A DNA stretch of 8,129 nucleotides from Alkalimonas sp. (GTDB taxonomy: Bacteria > Pseudomonadota > Gammaproteobacteria > Enterobacterales > Alteromonadaceae), in assembly GCA_022565655.1 (NCBI GenBank), contig JAIUMG010000149.1, forward strand, positions 1-8,129, written 5' to 3'. Every line of letters starts with the position of its first letter. Positions within the stretch are counted from its first letter, which is position 1. This document shows, one piece after another, positions 5,493-8,129 of this stretch. The notes beneath the pieces are model-generated. The model ran no database searches and was not told the origin of the DNA. It saw only the letters and a list, made by a program, of their open reading frames with translations. The position numbers and the translations under genes are program-made.

Positions 5493-5611
5493 CGGTTTGT
5501 CATCAACTCCATAAATACTATGATTTCATTCCCTTATACAGGGTTTCAGTCTATTAGAGCTTAGCCTATATCAAACAAGATGACGTCTGCTTGATGATAA
5601 TTTATGCTTAC

Positions 5612-5623
5612 AGTTAGCTAACT
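5612..5623. promoter_or_regulatory. 12-bp palindrome upstream of the LOG-family gene
   Basis: AGTTAGCTAACT is a perfect palindrome lying 22-33 bases before the LOG ATG, in the 152-base gap shared with the divergent cotransporter gene. It could be an operator or simple chance. A possible promoter overlapping this area is ATGACG (5580-5585), 17 bases, TATGCT (5603-5608), each a four-of-six match. Confidence 0.25.
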
Positions 5624-5644
5624 TAATTTTTATCCGGAGCCCAG

Positions 5645-6562
5645 ATGCCAACATCCAATGACCATCAACCCCATCATGGTGAGCGCCATCAGCTGAATCG
5701 CCGTCCTTTCAACTCAGCTCAGAACTCAGTCGATGCCATCAATACCTTACAGGATCACGCGTCCTACCGACTGGCATTTGCTGACCATGAGTTTTTAATG
5801 CAGGATGAGTTACGCCATGTCCGGCTGCAACTGGAGTACTTAAAGCCTCAATTGGTGATGGAGCAGCATCAAATCCAGGCCACCATCGTAGTGTTTGGCA
5901 GCGCCCGGTTTTTAGCGCCGGAAGATGCGACAGCGGCACTCACCCAGGCTGAAGCGGCGCTTGCAGCTCAGCCCGACGATCCTTTTCATCAGCAGCAACT
6001 TAAAACAGCCAAGCGCGATCTGGCCAACAGCCGCTATTATCAAGCTTCACAGCAGTTTTCTCATCTCGTGACTAGCCATAGCAAGTTACACCCAAATAGC
6101 GCTTTAACCATTATCAGTGGTGGTGGCCCGGGCATTATGGAAGCAGCCAATCGTGGTGCGATGGAAGCGGGTGGTCAAAGTATAGGCCTGAATATTGTGC
6201 TCCCAAAAGAACAACACCCGAACCCCTATATAACCCCTGAATTTTGCTTTCAGTTTCACTATTTTGCGATACGTAAAATGCACTTCTTACAGCGTGCTCG
6301 TGCCCTGGTCGCTTTTCCCGGTGGCTTTGGTACCCTGGATGAGTTATTTGAAACACTAACGTTATTGCAAACCCGTAAAGCTGAAGCCGTGCCGGTGATT
6401 TTGTATGATGAACAATTCTGGCGTCAGTTGATTAACTTTGACATGCTGGTTGATACGGGCGTGATCAGCGCCAGTGATATGGAACTGATCACCTTTGTGG
6501 ATTCACCAGAGCAAGCCTGGCAAGTAATACATGATTTTTACGATTTAGCGGGCTGTAAGTAG
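5645..6562 (+). CDS. LOG-family (TIGR00730) Rossmann-fold nucleotide phosphoribohydrolase-like protein
   Basis: The 305-residue cytoplasmic protein carries both LOG signatures: GGGPGIME (159-166) and PGGFGTLDE (225-233). It also has an FGSAR strand (84-88) at the start of the Rossmann fold and the conserved RK pair (210-211) before the second motif. LOG proteins cleave nucleoside 5'-monophosphates to a free base and ribose 5-phosphate. They were long mis-called lysine decarboxylases. The first 75 residues form a polar, His/Gln-rich N-terminal extension absent from short LOG proteins. The protein is shorter than E. coli PpnN (454 residues), so I do not give that name. GGAG (5636-5639) lies 5 bases before the ATG. 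The gene is divergent from the cotransporter and convergent with tyrA, its stop codon directly abutting the tyrA stop. The substrate cannot be told from sequence. Confidence 0.92.
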   Translation: MPTSNDHQPHHGERHQLNRRPFNSAQNSVDAINTLQDHASYRLAFADHEFLMQDELRHVRLQLEYLKPQLVMEQHQIQATIVVFGSARFLAPEDATAALTQAEAALAAQPDDPFHQQQLKTAKRDLANSRYYQASQQFSHLVTSHSKLHPNSALTIISGGGPGIMEAANRGAMEAGGQSIGLNIVLPKEQHPNPYITPEFCFQFHYFAIRKMHFLQRARALVAFPGGFGTLDELFETLTLLQTRKAEAVPVILYDEQFWRQLINFDMLVDTGVISASDMELITFVDSPEQAWQVIHDFYDLAGCK

Positions 6563-7693
6563 CTACCCTTTACCATCCGTTGCTTTTTGCAGCAACTGCC
6601 GACTTTCTTGCAAAAACTGATCGGCCAGCTCACCAAAAAATTGCTGGCCTTTGTTAAATTCAGCCACTAACGTCGCCTTGTCGCCTTGTTGCACCAGCTC
6701 TAGTACTTGCTGAAAGCGTTGCAAGTAACGTTGCAATAACTCAGCGGTTTGCACAGAGGACAACATAATATCCGCATACAGCTCTGCATTCTGAGCAAAC
6801 AAACGACCAATCATGGCCAGCTCTAATCGATAAATTGGCGAGCTCAAACGCAATAACTCAGCCAGATTGGCTTGCTCTTCAGCCAGATGCACACCGTACA
6901 CCAAAGAGGTAAAGTGCCGCATACCCTGAATTAACTGCATGCGCTCATCGTGCAGCGCGGCACTTTGTGCGGTGACCTCTGCGCCCCATATGGTCAGTTG
7001 CTTTACTAACCAATCGCACTGCTCAGCCGCCCGCCCCGGACACACCACAATGACCTGCTTGACCAGGTGGGTTACATCCGGCCCAAACATTGGATGCAGG
7101 CCTACAACAGGCCCCTGGTGCTGTGCCAACATGCAAGCCAACGGCTTGGCTTTGATACTGGTGATGTCTGCCAGGATACAATCATCCGGCAGCGGAGGTA
7201 GCTGTTGGATCAGTTGACAGGTTAAGGTAATCGGAGTAGCCATCAACACCAAAGCGGCATGAGCACAAATACGCTTTGCTGCAGGCCAATCATCCGATTC
7301 TAGTACCTCAACCTGGTAGCCAGAGCGTTGAAACAAGCTGACAAAGCGGCGACCCAAAGCGCCAGCGCCTCCCACAACAACCACTTTGCCGCCACCAGGT
7401 CGGCTACAAACGAAACCAGTCTCTTGTGTCTGATACGACTCACGCATAATTCGGCGCAGCACATCTTCCACTAATTCAGGCGAAACCTGGTTGGCCTCGG
7501 CTTGCTGGCGTCGAGCTTTTAACAAGGCTTGCTCACGCTCAGGCATATACACCGGCAAGCCAAACTGCTGTTTAATCCGCCCAACTTCAGCCGTCACTTT
7601 GGCACGTTTAGCCAGTAACTTGACCAGCTCACTGTCTAGCGCATCAATTTGCTGTCGCAGCGGGGTCAGCGCTTGTTCCGGTGCCTGACTCAT
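6563..7693 (-). CDS. tyrA: Bifunctional chorismate mutase / prephenate dehydrogenase (T-protein)
   Basis: This cytoplasmic enzyme converts chorismate to prephenate and, with NAD+, to 4-hydroxyphenylpyruvate, the tyrosine precursor. At 376 residues it matches E. coli TyrA (373). The mutase domain (about 1-92) has R13, R30, K41, R53 and E54, plus the PEREQALL and EDVLRRIMRESY stretches. The dehydrogenase domain starts with the NAD-binding loop GGAGALG (108-114), with an acidic residue E132 at the end of the next strand. It has GLHPMFGPD (198-206), in which H200 corresponds to catalytic E. coli H197, and SSPIYRLELAM further on. The ATG overlaps the upstream aroF stop as ATGA (7693-7690), and no good independent ribosome binding site is seen, so translation is probably coupled to aroF. 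Tyrosine feedback inhibition is expected from the family. Confidence 0.97.
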   Translation of the reverse strand: MSQAPEQALTPLRQQIDALDSELVKLLAKRAKVTAEVGRIKQQFGLPVYMPEREQALLKARRQQAEANQVSPELVEDVLRRIMRESYQTQETGFVCSRPGGGKVVVVGGAGALGRRFVSLFQRSGYQVEVLESDDWPAAKRICAHAALVLMATPITLTCQLIQQLPPLPDDCILADITSIKAKPLACMLAQHQGPVVGLHPMFGPDVTHLVKQVIVVCPGRAAEQCDWLVKQLTIWGAEVTAQSAALHDERMQLIQGMRHFTSLVYGVHLAEEQANLAELLRLSSPIYRLELAMIGRLFAQNAELYADIMLSSVQTAELLQRYLQRFQQVLELVQQGDKATLVAEFNKGQQFFGELADQFLQESRQLLQKATDGKG

Positions 7694-8129
7694 GCCGCAG
7701 CAACCAACGCCTGCATTTGTCGATGACAGTTTGCCAGCAACTCAGCTGTCGTGTCCCAATCAATACATGCATCGGTTACGGATACACCGTACATCTCAGC
7801 TTTACCATCAACCAGATCCTGCCGGCCAGCATGCAAGTGACTTTCCAGCATGATACCGATAATGGCAGGATTGCCAGCCTGGCGTTGTGCAATGACATCG
7901 GCGGCAACAGCACCTTGCCGATTATGATCTTTATTTGAGTTGCCATGGCTGCAATCCACCACGATAGCCGTTGCCAAATCTAGCTTGTCTAAAGCGGCAA
8001 CCGCTTCAGCAATGCTGGCAGCATCGTAGTTCGGCTTTTTGCCACCGCGTAAAATGATGTGTCCATCTGGGTTGCCTTCTGTTTCTACCAGTGCAACTTC
8101 CCCACGTTGGTTCATGCCGATAAAGCGAT
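7690..8129 (-). CDS. aroF: Class I DAHP synthase (3-deoxy-7-phosphoheptulonate synthase), C-terminal part
   Basis: About the last 145 codons are present; the frame is open to the right edge, so the 5' part is missing. The enzyme condenses phosphoenolpyruvate and erythrose 4-phosphate, the first step of the shikimate pathway. The fragment has HIILRGGKKPNYD, then SHGNSNKD, MLESH and SVTDACI. The His, Glu and Asp of the last three motifs correspond to metal ligands H268, E302 and D326 of E. coli AroG; the cysteine ligand lies outside the window. Sequence alone does not separate the Tyr-, Phe- and Trp-sensitive isozymes here. The aroF name rests on its overlap with tyrA (4 bases), the same order as the E. 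coli aroF-tyrA operon. Promoter and operators are beyond the edge. Confidence 0.93.
   Translation of the reverse strand, partial: RFIGMNQRGEVALVETEGNPDGHIILRGGKKPNYDAASIAEAVAALDKLDLATAIVVDCSHGNSNKDHNRQGAVAADVIAQRQAGNPAIIGIMLESHLHAGRQDLVDGKAEMYGVSVTDACIDWDTTAELLANCHRQMQALVAAA

Noticed and set aside
6579..6596. GTTGCT/AGCAAC hairpin in the last codons of tyrA as a terminator for the LOG gene
   Set aside because: No T tract follows the stem on the plus strand.

Overview
The window looks like chromosomal DNA from a gammaproteobacterium, most likely an Alteromonadales-type marine or freshwater genus such as Rheinheimera, Alishewanella or Shewanella relatives. The genus is an inference from protein similarity remembered from those groups: PheA and TyrA are close to the E. 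coli enzymes, the bifunctional chorismate mutase fusions are gammaproteobacterial, and a DUF3718 protein is present. No insertion sequence, phage gene, tRNA, rRNA or CRISPR array is visible.

Layout. Bases 1-84 (minus) are the first 28 codons of a cytochrome b561-type membrane protein running off the left edge. Bases 85-427 hold no convincing gene, but contain a perfect 10-bp inverted repeat (98-140) and some hairpin-forming sequence. Bases 428-1733 (plus) are a complete phenylalanine attenuation unit: a 20-codon pheL-like leader peptide, competing antiterminator and terminator helices, then pheA. A minus-strand terminator (1740-1774) separates pheA from a convergent small exported DUF3718 protein (1803-2174).

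The highlight lies in the roughly 315 bases between the DUF3718 gene and the next gene. On the minus strand, 2303-2391 match the cyclic di-GMP-I (GEMM-I) riboswitch aptamer in every diagnostic element, with a promoter just upstream and a long leader running to the DUF3718 start codon. The exported DUF3718 protein therefore appears to be under direct c-di-GMP control.

Bases 2489-5492 (minus) are an overlapping two-gene unit: a Na+/phosphate cotransporter with a PhoU-like tail, then a beta-CASP metallo-beta-lactamase ribonuclease. Bases 5645-6562 (plus) encode a LOG-family nucleotide phosphoribohydrolase-like protein. Bases 6563-8129 (minus) hold tyrA and the 3' part of a DAHP synthase gene (aroF), joined by a 4-base ATGA overlap.

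How the genes fit together. aroF makes the first committed compound of the shikimate pathway. tyrA and pheA then split chorismate toward tyrosine and phenylalanine. In E. coli pheL-pheA and aroF-tyrA are adjacent and convergent. Here the same convergent order is kept, but about 4.8 kb of unrelated genes sits between them. The Phe arm is visibly controlled by attenuation; any control of aroF-tyrA lies beyond the right edge.
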